From Prorocentrum cordatum (Eukaryota > Sar > Dinophyceae > Prorocentrales > Prorocentraceae): 64,000 bases of DNA. The position numbers and the translations under genes were made by a program. The notes beneath the pieces are model-generated. The model did not search any database, was not told the DNA's origin, and worked only from the letters and a program-made list of their open reading frames with translations. The stretch is taken from positions 491,210-555,209 of the forward strand of contig CAUYUJ010000348.1 in assembly GCA_963575745.1 (NCBI GenBank), given 5' to 3'. Positions 53,165 to 62,889 of this stretch are shown here, one piece after another (positions within the stretch are counted from its first letter, which is position 1; the number at the start of each line of letters is the position of its first letter).

Positions 53165-56100
53165 TCAAGAGCCGCTCGGAGCAGCGCCCGACGAGCTGGC
53201 ACCGCCTGCAGGGGCAGCGATCAGCTCAAGGGGGCCCTGGTCACTGAACAAACCGCGAATCGGGCACGCCGTGAGCGGGAGCTCACAATTACCGAGGTGC
53301 TTCTTCCAAGCAAACCTCAAAACATAAAGAAGAGCCCCGAGACAAGATCCCTCCTCCAGCCAGGACCTGCTCTTGCGCTGCTCGTAGCAATGCACGTGCC
53401 AGCCGCCAGAGCCCAAGTTCCCGCGCCAGATCGTGGTGAAGGGCGGGATGTAGAGCTTGGCTTCTGGCTGCTCGATGGATCGATCTGGGCAGCTCGCTGG
53501 GCCTCTGTAGTCTGCTGGCTTCCAAGGCTTCGGGCCGCCTTTCCCGCCGCCGCTCTTGGCCTTCGTCTCCTTCGCCCACTTCTTGTAGCTGGAGTAGTGA
53601 GCTTTCTTCTGGGTGTTGAGGTTATCCTTGCTATCTTTTTTCTTCGCGGCAGCCTCCATCTCGTCTTTGGTCAGGCAGTCCCATGCACCCTCCATCTTCT
53701 CAAGCGCCTCGTCCTCTGTGCCACTCGCGAAGCTCCTGAGCTTAAGAATGGTGATCAGCTCGTGCTCCTCGCAGTTCAAGACCTTCTTGCAGATCATCCT
53801 GAGCATCTGGAACAAGTCGGGAGACCCATCGATCTTGCCGTATCCCTGGTACCTCCAGATCTCCGTCAAGGCGGTGATGCCTAAGTCGAAGAATGCCCTG
53901 GACGCAGCAACAATCAGCAGAGGCCCGATCCCGCCATTGGCAATCGGGCGAAGCTTGACGTCGTCCTTCATGGAGTCAGCGCACCCCTCCGCGACGAAAG
54001 CACCCTCTGGCGACTCCCACTCCACGAAAACGGCTTCCCACTCGGCAGCGTCGGTCATGAACAACTGCATGAAGCCAGTGCAGCGGCCGTCCAAATCAAG
54101 CTTGAAGTAGTCCCTGCCCGTAGACGGCATCTTCAGGCTGATCACGGGGACCCCTAGAGCGCAGGTGCCGTACAAGTCGCCCAAGGAGAGGTACCACGTC
54201 GGCGTGCCCACCCTTTTGACCACCATGTGCCCTGCCTTTGCCAGGGTGCAGTAAACCGTCGTCTTGGTGAAGTCCACCGTCGTGCCTATCTCCCTCGCGT
54301 AGCGCAACAAATCCATCTGAACTATAGGCTCGCACTCGGTGGTCGCTGAGAAGTTCGGCCACTCAGGCTCCCTTTTCGCACCCTTGATCTTCTTGAAATC
54401 GCCCTCCTTGTCGAAAGCTGATGCTGACTGGTGGTGCGCCTCAGCTGGGACGTGCGGATTGCGGACGTCGCGGACCCAAGAGCAGTCGATCCCATTGTGG
54501 CCATGTACCCCGCCCAGGATGTTCTTCTCGATGAGCGTCGCGTAGGCCCTGTTGCGGCAACGGTCTTGGTGCATGGCCCGATCAATGTCCTTCACTCCAC
54601 GGCAAAAGCCGCCCTCCACCGCTTGGCTGAGCAGAGGGCGCGTCCGATTCTTCGTGAGCCACTTCCTGAAGGCAGCGTTGTCCACGTCGTAGCCAGCATC
54701 AATGAGGCGCCCGATATGCTGCCGAACAGGCACAGTGTTGAATGGAGAATCGTCGCGAAGGTTCGTAACCCAGGCTGGCTTCTTCACGTGCTTCAAGGCG
54801 TTGAAGTTCTGAGAATCGTCCCTGAACATCTGCGCTGTGGCCTTTGCAGCAACCCTGTCCGCCGAAAGCATGAGCACTGTGCGTTTGGGCCATCCCCGTA
54901 GCAGACCAAGATGTCGCTGGTACCGAAGACGATTGAGAACGCACGAATAAACTCCAGCAAGGTTGGCCAAGTCACTCTGCTCCAAAATATCGGTGGCACC
55001 AACGTCGGCAGCAGGTCGCCTCACAAACTCTGTCTCGAAGCCGAGGTCGTACAGCAAATGAGCGCCGCCATCAAGTACCCCGAAAGATTTCGCCCTGATG
55101 TCAAACATGCCGCCTGAGACAACATCAATATCCCAATCGATCGTTTTCTTGACGCTGCGCAGGGCCACATTCGCCTCGGAGAACCAATCTGCCCATGGAC
55201 GCTGGATTTCCAATGATACTTTCGCAAGCACCTTGTAAACGTCATTGGAGTAAACCACCGCCGCCAGCTGGGGAACCCCTGTCGTCGCCATCCTGAAACG
55301 GTCGATCTCCTTTGCAGTGACCTTCATTGATTGCTTTTCTCCTGCGGCCTCGCCGCGCTTCGGTGCCATGGTCTGGAGCTCCTTCATCCTCTTGGCGAAC
55401 TGCATGCCCCTGTCTTCTGAGTTCACAATGGTATAGTAAAACCACAACGCCTTTCGCACTGACCAATACTTCTGCTCAGCCCTGGAATGGTAATGGTCGG
55501 AAAGCCAGCGCGCTGGCACGTCCTTCGAGCCCGATCCAACCACATACCCATCGTCTGCATCGAATATCTCATCGAACAGCGTCTTCTCGACGCCGTCCTC
55601 TGAAGCCCTGTCCTGCTGGTTCAGCTCCCCCAAGATACTCGGCACGCCGTCCAACCAAATCGGGCAAGCGAGCGGGTCGATGTACTTCTTGATCTCCTTG
55701 ATGATGTCCCCCAGCTGGTGGAAACGTCTCCGCTCGTCCCACGGCCCATGCACTGCGTTCCTTGCAATGCGAAGGAGACGCTTCAGTCCCCCTTGCTTGG
55801 TCTCCTTGTCAGCAAGGTCGAAGTCGTTGTCGATCGCGCGGCTGAGGTCGTCGTCGGCGTCCACGTTGCATAGACCAAAGGAAGACCTCAAGAACTGGCG
55901 AATCACCATCACGTCAGAGCCTTGGTCGGAGCAAATGTGGTCGGACTTCCACGACATGCAGTGGCTCAGGTTCTCGCAGTCCTCCTTCGAAACCTTCGCG
56001 CTCTGCATGCCACCCCCCGTCATCTGCAAGCGCATGTTGTTGTACGCTTTCAATGCACAGTAAGATGTCTGCCTGAACTGCTTTCGCTTCAGCTCTACCA

Positions 56101-56236
56101 CCTCCCGCGCCTCGAGGTCCTCGTTGATGTTCAGGATGGCGAGTGCTGCGCTCCTGTGGCGACGCATGTACGTCTCGCGCTCCTCCGCCGTCGGCGCGCC
56201 AGCGACGCTGCTATCCTCGCCGTAGTAATCCTCCAT
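53165..56236 (-). CDS. ORF W: large uncharacterised protein, 1,023 aa
   Basis: A single uninterrupted frame with balanced composition, clearly coding. The first Met (MEDYYGEDSSVAG) follows shortly after a GC-poor palindromic spacer, and no better start is evident. The N-terminus is acidic then helical, and the middle is rich in Asp, Trp and Arg. A Lys-rich segment (HYSSYKKWAKETKAKSGGGK) lies about 120-170 residues from the end, and the C-terminus is Ala/Gly/Ser low complexity. No signal peptide, membrane span, RT, DDE, recombinase or helicase motif was recognised. It is preceded, 260 bp upstream on the same strand, by ORF Z. I do not recognise the family. It could be a protein of a large mobile element or an intronless host gene; the nearby transposase relic slightly favours the former. 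Confidence 0.75.
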   Translation of the reverse strand: MEDYYGEDSSVAGAPTAEERETYMRRHRSAALAILNINEDLEAREVVELKRKQFRQTSYCALKAYNNMRLQMTGGGMQSAKVSKEDCENLSHCMSWKSDHICSDQGSDVMVIRQFLRSSFGLCNVDADDDLSRAIDNDFDLADKETKQGGLKRLLRIARNAVHGPWDERRRFHQLGDIIKEIKKYIDPLACPIWLDGVPSILGELNQQDRASEDGVEKTLFDEIFDADDGYVVGSGSKDVPARWLSDHYHSRAEQKYWSVRKALWFYYTIVNSEDRGMQFAKRMKELQTMAPKRGEAAGEKQSMKVTAKEIDRFRMATTGVPQLAAVVYSNDVYKVLAKVSLEIQRPWADWFSEANVALRSVKKTIDWDIDVVSGGMFDIRAKSFGVLDGGAHLLYDLGFETEFVRRPAADVGATDILEQSDLANLAGVYSCVLNRLRYQRHLGLLRGWPKRTVLMLSADRVAAKATAQMFRDDSQNFNALKHVKKPAWVTNLRDDSPFNTVPVRQHIGRLIDAGYDVDNAAFRKWLTKNRTRPLLSQAVEGGFCRGVKDIDRAMHQDRCRNRAYATLIEKNILGGVHGHNGIDCSWVRDVRNPHVPAEAHHQSASAFDKEGDFKKIKGAKREPEWPNFSATTECEPIVQMDLLRYAREIGTTVDFTKTTVYCTLAKAGHMVVKRVGTPTWYLSLGDLYGTCALGVPVISLKMPSTGRDYFKLDLDGRCTGFMQLFMTDAAEWEAVFVEWESPEGAFVAEGCADSMKDDVKLRPIANGGIGPLLIVAASRAFFDLGITALTEIWRYQGYGKIDGSPDLFQMLRMICKKVLNCEEHELITILKLRSFASGTEDEALEKMEGAWDCLTKDEMEAAAKKKDSKDNLNTQKKAHYSSYKKWAKETKAKSGGGKGGPKPWKPADYRGPASCPDRSIEQPEAKLYIPPFTTIWRGNLGSGGWHVHCYEQRKSRSWLEEGSCLGALLYVLRFAWKKHLGNCELPLTACPIRGLFSDQGPLELIAAPAGGASSSGAAPSGS

Positions 56237-56389
56237 GACCTGTGAAGGGTGAGGTCTATCGGGATCAATCTCACCCCCCCCCGAACCCCTCGACGCCCCC
56301 TCACGGCCAGCCCCCCGCCCTCCCCCAGGGGAGGGGGTTGGGGACGGTGGAGAAACCCAAGGAAACCTTCAGTATCCTGAGCTCGAGAT

Positions 56390-56450
56390 CCAGAGCAGAT
56401 CTGAGATCTAAATTTTAGATCTCAGATCAGATCTGAGATCTAAATCCAGG
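56390..56450. repeat. AGATCT-rich palindrome between ORFs Z and W
   Basis: CAGATCTGAGATCTAAA meets TTTTAGATCTCAGATC, and the sequence then repeats AGATCTGAGATCTAAAT. The central inverted repeat is perfect over about 15 bp per arm with no loop. It could be a transcript-end or promoter structure, or a recombination site. Confidence 0.85.
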
Positions 56451-56495
56451 AATGGCGAATGCATCGAGGATCGCGCAGGGACAGATCCCCGAGAT

Positions 56496-57653
56496 CTAAG
56501 CAGATGGATCTCGGAACCACCCGGCCTGAGGAGGGCACCAAGCCGCCGCGTCACTTGAGTCAACCACGACGCCGGACATCATCTTCCTGTGGTCTTGCCT
56601 GCTACCGTCCATGATGAAGCTCAAGCGGTCGGCGTCTGCGAAATGCCTCTTGGCAGCTGTCATGTAGCGCATCAGCATGCGTGGAGCGGCCGAGCCATCA
56701 GGCGGTTGCAATACGCCCGAGGTCCCGAACATATTCTTTTCGAACGTGAGGTCGGGCGGCATGAACACATCAATGTCCTGCGACAATCTAACCTGCGCGT
56801 CAAGAGCCGATCCGATGCCCCACAAGATCTGCTTGACCAGCCAGTCATTCCTCACGGGGTCCGCCGAGGCTGTGAACATCTGACAGATGTCTCTCAAAGT
56901 CAGCTCGTCCTTGTGGTCACTCCAAATAGCAGTGTTTTGAAACTCGGCTGGCACTAAAAACGCACGGAAGGACTCAGCCAAGACGGCGTAGAGCTCTAAC
57001 CTTTTCATCGCGCCGCCCGCAATCGTGATGAACTTCGGGTTCCTGCCGACCGTGTAACGCCCAGCGCGCTGGGCCGCTGGGTCGATGTTCACGTGGACCC
57101 TGAACGTCGGCATGGAGGCAACCAACATGTCCAACATCTGGAGGGACATCGTGCAAGCGTCCTCAGTCGAGAAGCCGCAATGCGCCTGATTGCCAGAGCC
57201 CCATCCCCAAAGCATGAGCACCAACGCTGTGGAACTGAAGGTCGGAAACTGCAATGGACGATTCGCCGACTCTTGCTTGCTGAGCCCCCTCTCGACGTTC
57301 GCGCATGGCGCACTGAGGCGCAAGCGTGGAAACCGAAGAGACATCTTCCGAAGATACCGGCTCCACGCATCCCTCCTGCTCTGAGCCCACTGGGATGGCG
57401 TCTTTTTCAACCGAAGACAAAGCAATTCGAAGAACTGAGAAATCCCCCACCAAACATGGCACCCGTCCTGCTCATGACGCCATACTGCGATGCTCAGAAC
57501 CCTCGGGTTGTCCGCGGGGAACTGCAACGGCACGACGGCACGCCTGTTGTCGCTCCAGAAGTTCTGGATCCACACCTGGGTCGCGCCCCGCGAGTCGACC
57601 GCGGAGATGTACTCCGTGCCGTCGGCAGGGTTAACGAACACCACGCTCGTCAA
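56496..57653 (-). CDS. ORF Z: uncharacterised protein, 385 aa
   Basis: An uninterrupted frame of normal composition, from MTSVVFVNPADGTEYISAV to CPPQAGWFRDPSA. Trp-rich N-terminal half (VWIQNFWSDNRRAVVPLQFP). The C-terminal half contains IWSDHKDELTLRDICQMFTA and, near the end, SFIMDGSRQDHRKMM followed by AAWCPPQ. It has no membrane span or signal peptide, and no catalytic motif I can name. It is on the same strand as and 260 bp upstream of ORF W, so they may be co-transcribed or two parts of one system. Function unknown. Confidence 0.65.
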   Translation of the reverse strand: MTSVVFVNPADGTEYISAVDSRGATQVWIQNFWSDNRRAVVPLQFPADNPRVLSIAVWRHEQDGCHVWWGISQFFELLCLRLKKTPSQWAQSRRDAWSRYLRKMSLRFPRLRLSAPCANVERGLSKQESANRPLQFPTFSSTALVLMLWGWGSGNQAHCGFSTEDACTMSLQMLDMLVASMPTFRVHVNIDPAAQRAGRYTVGRNPKFITIAGGAMKRLELYAVLAESFRAFLVPAEFQNTAIWSDHKDELTLRDICQMFTASADPVRNDWLVKQILWGIGSALDAQVRLSQDIDVFMPPDLTFEKNMFGTSGVLQPPDGSAAPRMLMRYMTAAKRHFADADRLSFIMDGSRQDHRKMMSGVVVDSSDAAAWCPPQAGWFRDPSA

Positions 57654-57659
57654 ATAATC

Positions 57660-58588
57660 GGCTGCCTGAAGATATCAGCAGGAACGCTTTATCAAAATGT
57701 GAATGGCAAGGGCTCAAGTAAGCAATGCACCTAGGAGCGAACCTCGAATGAATGCCGAAACGAAAAAGCCCAAGACACACGCCAGACCAACAATGATGCA
57801 AAACACTAGGGCTGTACATATGGATCAGGGGGCACTGGGCTAGAGAGAGGGGCTTCTGAATGCGAAAGGCACGGTGACATGTCGGAAACCATAATTTTGG
57901 AAGTTCTGAAAGTCTACCTAATGAGAACAGCTGGCATTAGAACAAACCATATTTCGCTGTGTTTGTTTCGTCCTCCTCATCCTTCATCCTCATTCTCCTC
58001 CCCATGTCAGCTCTCCTCCCTCTCCTCACTCTCTTCCCTCGCCTCTTCATTATCATCATCGGTCCTCCTCCCTCTCCTCCCTCTCGTCCTCCCCGTCCCC
58101 CCCGTCGCCGTTCAATCAAGCACCCCCGCCGCTCACTGGCTAAGGCACCTCGCTGCGTCGACATCCTCGGCCCACGACTGCTCGAGATGACGCACCGAGA
58201 CACTTCAAGGTTTTGCACTCACTTCTTTGAATGAACGAGTGGCTGCGAAAGACTGGGTCGATGCTATATCGACCGAGCGCTGGCGCACCGATTCCCGCCA
58301 ACTGTCGCGAGCCGCCCTACGTACCTACATGCGAACCGAGAGGCCACGCGCAAGCATACACCTATGCACACTCTCCTCCAAGAAGCGGAAACCACGCGAG
58401 GCAACCCACAGCCTCCATCTTCACGCCTCGCGCTGCTCGCAGCGCCGCCGTGCGCTCTGCCTCAATCGGGCCTGCGACATGCCAACTAACAAAAATAACT
58501 GTTGCTCTACACTGTGCTGCTGCTGCTGCTCATGATTCCTACCCCTGGCTCATCCATTACCTCGCTCCTCCTCAACATCCCTCCCCCA
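57660..58588. other. Spacer between ORFs Z and Y
   Basis: 57,970-58,110 is pyrimidine-rich (TCCTCCTCAT type). The rest has short plus-strand frames without domains. No gene called. Confidence 0.35.
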
Positions 58589-59905
58589 TCAACCTCCAGA
58601 AAGGCGAGCGCAGCAGGCTGGCAGCACGCGGCCAGCAGGAGCAAGACACCTAACTACCCACGAAGTCTCGAGACTATCATCCGCTGCTACGGCAGCGGGC
58701 TGGCTGCTCCCACTCGCCGCCGTCGGAGCGGGCGCCGTCGCCAGCATCTTCTGACTCGGCGGGCCCTTGACGGCGATCTTGCGGCGCTGGGCACCCTCCG
58801 CTGCCGAGGCGACCACCGTGGATATCTTGATATCCGTGGACTTGACCTTATTGCAGTCAGCCTCGAGCTTGGCCTCCTCCTGCGCCGCGATCTCTTTCAG
58901 CGTGTCCGCTGGGTCCGACGCGATCTTGTACCAGTCCTGGTCGTGCTGGTCTGCGAAGCGCGTGAAGCAGAGGAAGCCCGATTCGCCATCAGTGAGGCGG
59001 GCGTACTTGTCCGACCAGTTCTGCTCGAAGTACCACTCGGCCGTCACCATGTTGCTCCTCGGAACGCTGGCGACCTGGCCACTGATGTGCCTGATGTGCG
59101 TGATGACGCCGCGCTCGTTCGGCTCGCACTTCGCGAAGACCCCGTGCTCCTCCCATTTCAAGGCATTGCCATCGAGCATGTCTTTGATGGCACCCCAGCG
59201 ACTACCCATCAAAGTATAGAGCCTGCTCACGATGCGGCCAGCCAGGCGCTTCTGCTTCATATGATGCAGCACCTTGCACGTCGAGCGAAGCCCTGTCAAG
59301 GCCTCGAGGAGCTTTCGAACGAAAGCCCTGTCCTTCTTGTCGTACCTACTGATGAAGCTCTCGACGATGGTGCCGTCGTTCGACATTAGGCGGACTGCCT
59401 CCCAGATCCAGTACTTCGGAATCTGCGAATTCTTGTCGATGCCCCAAACTTTGGCGGAGGCGTCGTCGACGGCTTTCACCCCGCGCTTCTTCTTCACGCT
59501 CGGGGCTTCGGCAAGAACGGACCGCGATATCAAACTGCAAGCCCCCTGGATCTTCGCTGGATTCACAATCAACTCCCACGCGATCTTCCGAAGGCCATCG
59601 GGAAGCTGACTCGTGAGGCTGTCCCTGGCGCAGTCGCGCTCGAACTGCGTTTTGCGCTTCATGATCTCGGGCCAACTAGGGGTGGTGGCGCGAGCCGTGG
59701 GAGGGGGCGACGTTGACGGAGTGCGAGCTTTGCCAGAATCTGGCGAGCCCTTCTTGGCCTTCCTAGGGCTGGGGCTCGCGGACGCCAGTCCCATGACTCC
59801 GCGACGGGGCCTGGGCCGTCGGATGAGCCGACGCCGCGGGACGAGGAGGTCTCGAGCACCAAAAACGGCTACGGAAAACTGTGGCATCGAGCCGCGAGCT
59901 CGCAT
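58589..59905 (-). CDS. ORF Y: uncharacterised protein, 438 aa
   Basis: An uninterrupted frame. The first 85 residues are basic and Ser/Pro-rich; a second Met (MGLASASPSPRKAKK, 59,794) is an equally good start. The folded part begins near MKRKTQFERDCARDSLTSQL and continues through IPKYWIWEAVRLMSNDGTIV, VLHHMKQKRLAGRIVSRLYT and EWYFEQNWSDKYARLTDGES. A Lys/Glu-rich helix (TLKEIAAQEEAKLEADCNKV) precedes a Ser/Ala-rich tail. The basic start suggests nucleic-acid binding or nuclear targeting. No known domain recognised. Same strand as Z, W and the transposase relic. Confidence 0.65.
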   Translation of the reverse strand: MRARGSMPQFSVAVFGARDLLVPRRRLIRRPRPRRGVMGLASASPSPRKAKKGSPDSGKARTPSTSPPPTARATTPSWPEIMKRKTQFERDCARDSLTSQLPDGLRKIAWELIVNPAKIQGACSLISRSVLAEAPSVKKKRGVKAVDDASAKVWGIDKNSQIPKYWIWEAVRLMSNDGTIVESFISRYDKKDRAFVRKLLEALTGLRSTCKVLHHMKQKRLAGRIVSRLYTLMGSRWGAIKDMLDGNALKWEEHGVFAKCEPNERGVITHIRHISGQVASVPRSNMVTAEWYFEQNWSDKYARLTDGESGFLCFTRFADQHDQDWYKIASDPADTLKEIAAQEEAKLEADCNKVKSTDIKISTVVASAAEGAQRRKIAVKGPPSQKMLATAPAPTAASGSSQPAAVAADDSLETSWVVRCLAPAGRVLPACCARLSGG

Positions 59906-59937
59906 GCCTACCCGGTGCTATCTTGGCGGATGCAACC

Positions 59938-60345
59938 CCTGAAGATCCCGAGAGATACCGCCCAAGACGCCTCCAAGAGCACCCCTGAAGACTTCAAGCG
60001 ATTTCAAGAAGACCCAGATGTTGCCTGACGACCCCAAGAGATGCCCTCGAGACCCCTGAGGGCCCCAAGAGATACCCTCCAAGCCCAATCCAAGAGCACC
60101 CTGAGAGACATCCCAAGAACACCTCAAGGGATAAGCTCTAGACCCCTCCAAGAGCGCCCCAATATATACCCTGAACACCCATCCAAGCGCACGGGGTCCG
60201 CGGAGTGGCGTAAGCCTTTTGAAAGGATGAAACTGCGCATTGTAACAAGCAAGACCCTCATCCTCTACAACCCTCGCCTGCCTCCATCCTCTACCATCCT
60301 CTACCATTCTCTACCATCCTCACCTCCGATCCTCATCATTATCCT
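59938..60345. repeat. CCAAGAGAT minisatellite and (CATCCTCTAC)n
   Basis: 59,938-60,190 is a loose repeat of CCCCAAGAGATACCCTCCAA. About 60,245-60,340 is a decamer CATCCTCTAC repeat. Confidence 0.8.
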
Positions 60346-60412
60346 CTGCGTCCTACTTCTCCTAGTCCTACTCCGACGTCGCGTTTATAAGGCTCCGCTC
60401 CCATATAACTCA

Positions 60413-60859
60413 TTATCTCATCCTCGGCCTCGTTCTTGATGTTCCTCTCCTCCTGTTCCTCCATTCCCCTCCCCCTGATCCTTCGACTCCTCGAAGGTCC
60501 CCTAAAGACAAGAAGAAAACGCGGTCCCGCATAGATTCTGCCCCGCTCGCCAGGTAGGCGAGGCTCGGCTGGTCCACCGTAAACTGTAGTTCCCATCGTT
60601 CCCCAGATGGCGGAGCCAACGTCCGCACCGACTGGAAGGTGTACGAATGCGCAAGGACGACGGCGCCGTCGCACGGGTCCTGGACGGCCAAAATCACCAT
60701 TGGTGTCGCGGGCAAGATGACGCCGCCGCCAGCGGCGGCCCCGGGCGGAGGCAGAGGAATGGCCGCCGCTGGCCCAGCCATCTCCGCGGGAGCTCGGCTG
60801 GAGGGGCCGAGGCACGCGTGGGGGCGTGCCCAAGCCAAGAGGGGCACCTCGAAGCCCAA
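60413..60859 (-). CDS. Small uncharacterised ORF, 148 aa
   Basis: The minus-strand frame has a middle part of normal composition: VILAVQDPCDGAVVLAHSYT, then FQSVRTLAPPSGERWELQFT and VDQPSLAYLASGAESMRD. The N-terminus is Ala/Pro-rich and the C-terminus Arg-rich. MAGPAAAIPLPPP at codon 27 is an alternative start. It lies between ORF Y and the transposase relic on the same strand. No family recognised; the overlapping plus-strand frame is Ala/Gly-dominated and less likely. Confidence 0.4.
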   Translation of the reverse strand: MGFEVPLLAWARPHACLGPSSRAPAEMAGPAAAIPLPPPGAAAGGGVILPATPMVILAVQDPCDGAVVLAHSYTFQSVRTLAPPSGERWELQFTVDQPSLAYLASGAESMRDRVFFLSLGDLRGVEGSGGGEWRNRRRGTSRTRPRMR

Positions 60860-60921
60860 AGGCTAATACAGGACTGCGCTGCAGCAGCGAATCACTAATA
60901 GCGGGCACTCTTCGACACGCG

Positions 60922-61060
60922 TGATATTTCGATGGCGAACCCAGCAAGCGCACGGCGCGATGCTATTTCGATTGCGAATCCTCGCCGCCATGCGAAACGA
61001 TATTTCGATTGCGGATCCAGAAAACACTACCACGCTATTCGACCGAGGTATCAACAGCAC
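60922..61060 (+). repeat. Tandem repeat, about 37 bp, three to four units
   Basis: GATATTTCGAT(G/T)GCGAA/GG-type blocks at about 60,927, 60,963 and 61,000, with a weaker CTATTCGACCGAGG at the right. Confidence 0.8.
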
Positions 61061-61380
61061 GCGAAAGCCTGCCAGCAATTGACCCATAGACATAGAGAGA
61101 AGAGGAAGGGGAAGGAGAAGGAGGCGAGAAGGAGAGGAAATTTCAAGGATAAGGATAAGGCTGACAGGAAGGAAGAGGAGACCCAGAAGAGGAAATAAAA
61201 CGAGAAGGGGAATGAGAAGGAGAGGAGAGGAGGAGTAGAGGCGATTTTGAAAGGAGAAGGAAGATGAAAGGATATTTTGAATGAGTCACAACTTGAGCCA
61301 CCAGAAGCGTTGTACCTTCTCCTAACACATCCCCAAGGACCTCCCCAGGCTTGTTGGACCCCCCATGGGGGTGGGGGCTT

Positions 61381-62399
61381 CTATGCTGGGCTTGATTTGA
61401 TCTCGCCCGCGGAGTGCACCACCAGCTCGTGCGTGATGTCATTCGCAGTCCACACCTTGCACTTCTTGAACGCTCACCAGGATGGTCCCTTTACGCATGC
61501 CGAGCAAGTGGAGGTTGGTCAGCATCTCCTCGTGACCGCGGGGCTTGCCATCGAAGGCGTCGTTCGGGTGGTCCAGGATACGGAAGAACCAGATGTCGGG
61601 GCGACCCTGCACCGTTGCGCCCCAGACCCAGACCTGGTCTTTTTTGCGGGCGGGCTGCCCTCTGGGGAGCGCCAGGTTTCTTCTTGGCGAGGTGCGCCTC
61701 GTCCACCTGCACCACGAGCTTGAATTTGGACGCGTCGGCCTTCTTGGTCAGCGTGATGCCAGCCTTCTTCCTCTGTGCCGCCGCTTTCGCAGCAATATTG
61801 CCCTTCTTCTTGGCGAGCGAGATCCTGCCGCGGGCCCTGGCCGCCGCCGCGCCCTTCGGCTTCTTGCTCGTTTTCGGCCAGAACCCAGATTTAGACATGA
61901 TGCTGCTGAGCGCCTTAGCCACCTTGCCCTGGAAGAGCAACACCCAGCGGTCAAGCGTCTGGTACGTCACGCCCGGCTCTCGCTGAATCAGCTGGCGGGG
62001 GTAATCCATGACCCACATGGCCATGGCGTCGAAGAACTGTTCCCACGACGACCCCTGGACGCCCTGCAGAATCGAGCCAGCAGTCATGGACTTCTGGCTC
62101 TTCGGCTTGCACGATGAGCATCCAGAATCGTAATCGCAACACCGCCACGCCCATGTGCTCTTGTCCTGGCGGTAAACGGGCTAGTCGTTGTCGCCACCGC
62201 ACTCGGGGCACTCGTACCACGTTGGCAGGAAGCCTATGACCTGCGCGAAGATGAGGACTCGCAGTGACGAGTTGTTGGCCACGTCGCCCGCATCGTTGAT
62301 CTTCGCGCACTTGACGTTCCGCAAGTAGTCGTCCCTGCAGTTGAAGCCGAGGTCTTTCAGCGAGGCGCGGTGCTCCTTCAAGTCCTTGTACCCTGCCAT
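61381..62399 (-). pseudogene. IS1595/Merlin-like DDE transposase relic
   Basis: In order on the minus strand: MAGYKDLKEHRASLKDLGFN, then a zinc ribbon (YECPECGGDND ... WAWRCC ... CSSC) interrupted by a TAG at 62,181, a helical linker (FDAMAMWVMDYPRQLIQREP), and the first catalytic block VVQVDEAHLAKKKPG. A frameshift near 61,665 leads to QVWVWGATVQGRPDIWFF and FDGKPRGHEEMLTNLHLLGM, KGTILVS. A second frame change near 61,475 leads to AFKKCKVWTANDITHELVVH, SAGE, then a stop at 61,381. This layout matches the ISXO2/IS1595 domain. The second catalytic Asp, expected just after GTILV, is missing, and the sequence stops before the HxxN part of the third block, so the enzyme is dead. Confidence 0.75.
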
Positions 62400-62889
62400 T
62401 CCGACCACCGCCGCGGTCGCGCCGCTGGGCCACCGGCAGCGGGCGGTCCGCCCCGTGCGCGGAAACGCCCTCGAGCCAGAACAACTGCGGTGCATGTGCG
62501 GCGCAGACAGCGGCTGCCCCGCTCGCAACTGCGATGCAAGCGGCGAACGCCAGCGACTGGGCGACGCACGGGAGGGAGGGGGGCGACGACAGCGACGATA
62601 ACGTTTCCATCAATCGGGCCAAGGTACAGCGGCATGGCGTTCGCATGTGGGTTCGCATTCCCATGCGTTGCCCTATGCCCGCTTCAAAAAAGCAGCCGCG
62701 CAACGTGCGCGTGCATCTCAGAGCGCGCGCGCATCAAGAAGAACATTATATTTGAAGGGATACGCAGCGCGCTAGCGGCTCATCTGGGGCACTAGCGGCG
62801 CGCGCCCCCTCGGCGGCGCGCGCCCCTCCGGTGCCCAAGCCGAAAGCGGCGGCGCTGCCCGCGCTAGGGTACCCCAATCACACAGCCCC
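62400..62889. other. Spacer between ORF X and the transposase relic
   Basis: 62,700-62,745 is (GCGC)-rich. No terminal inverted repeat of the transposase element was identified. Confidence 0.35.
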
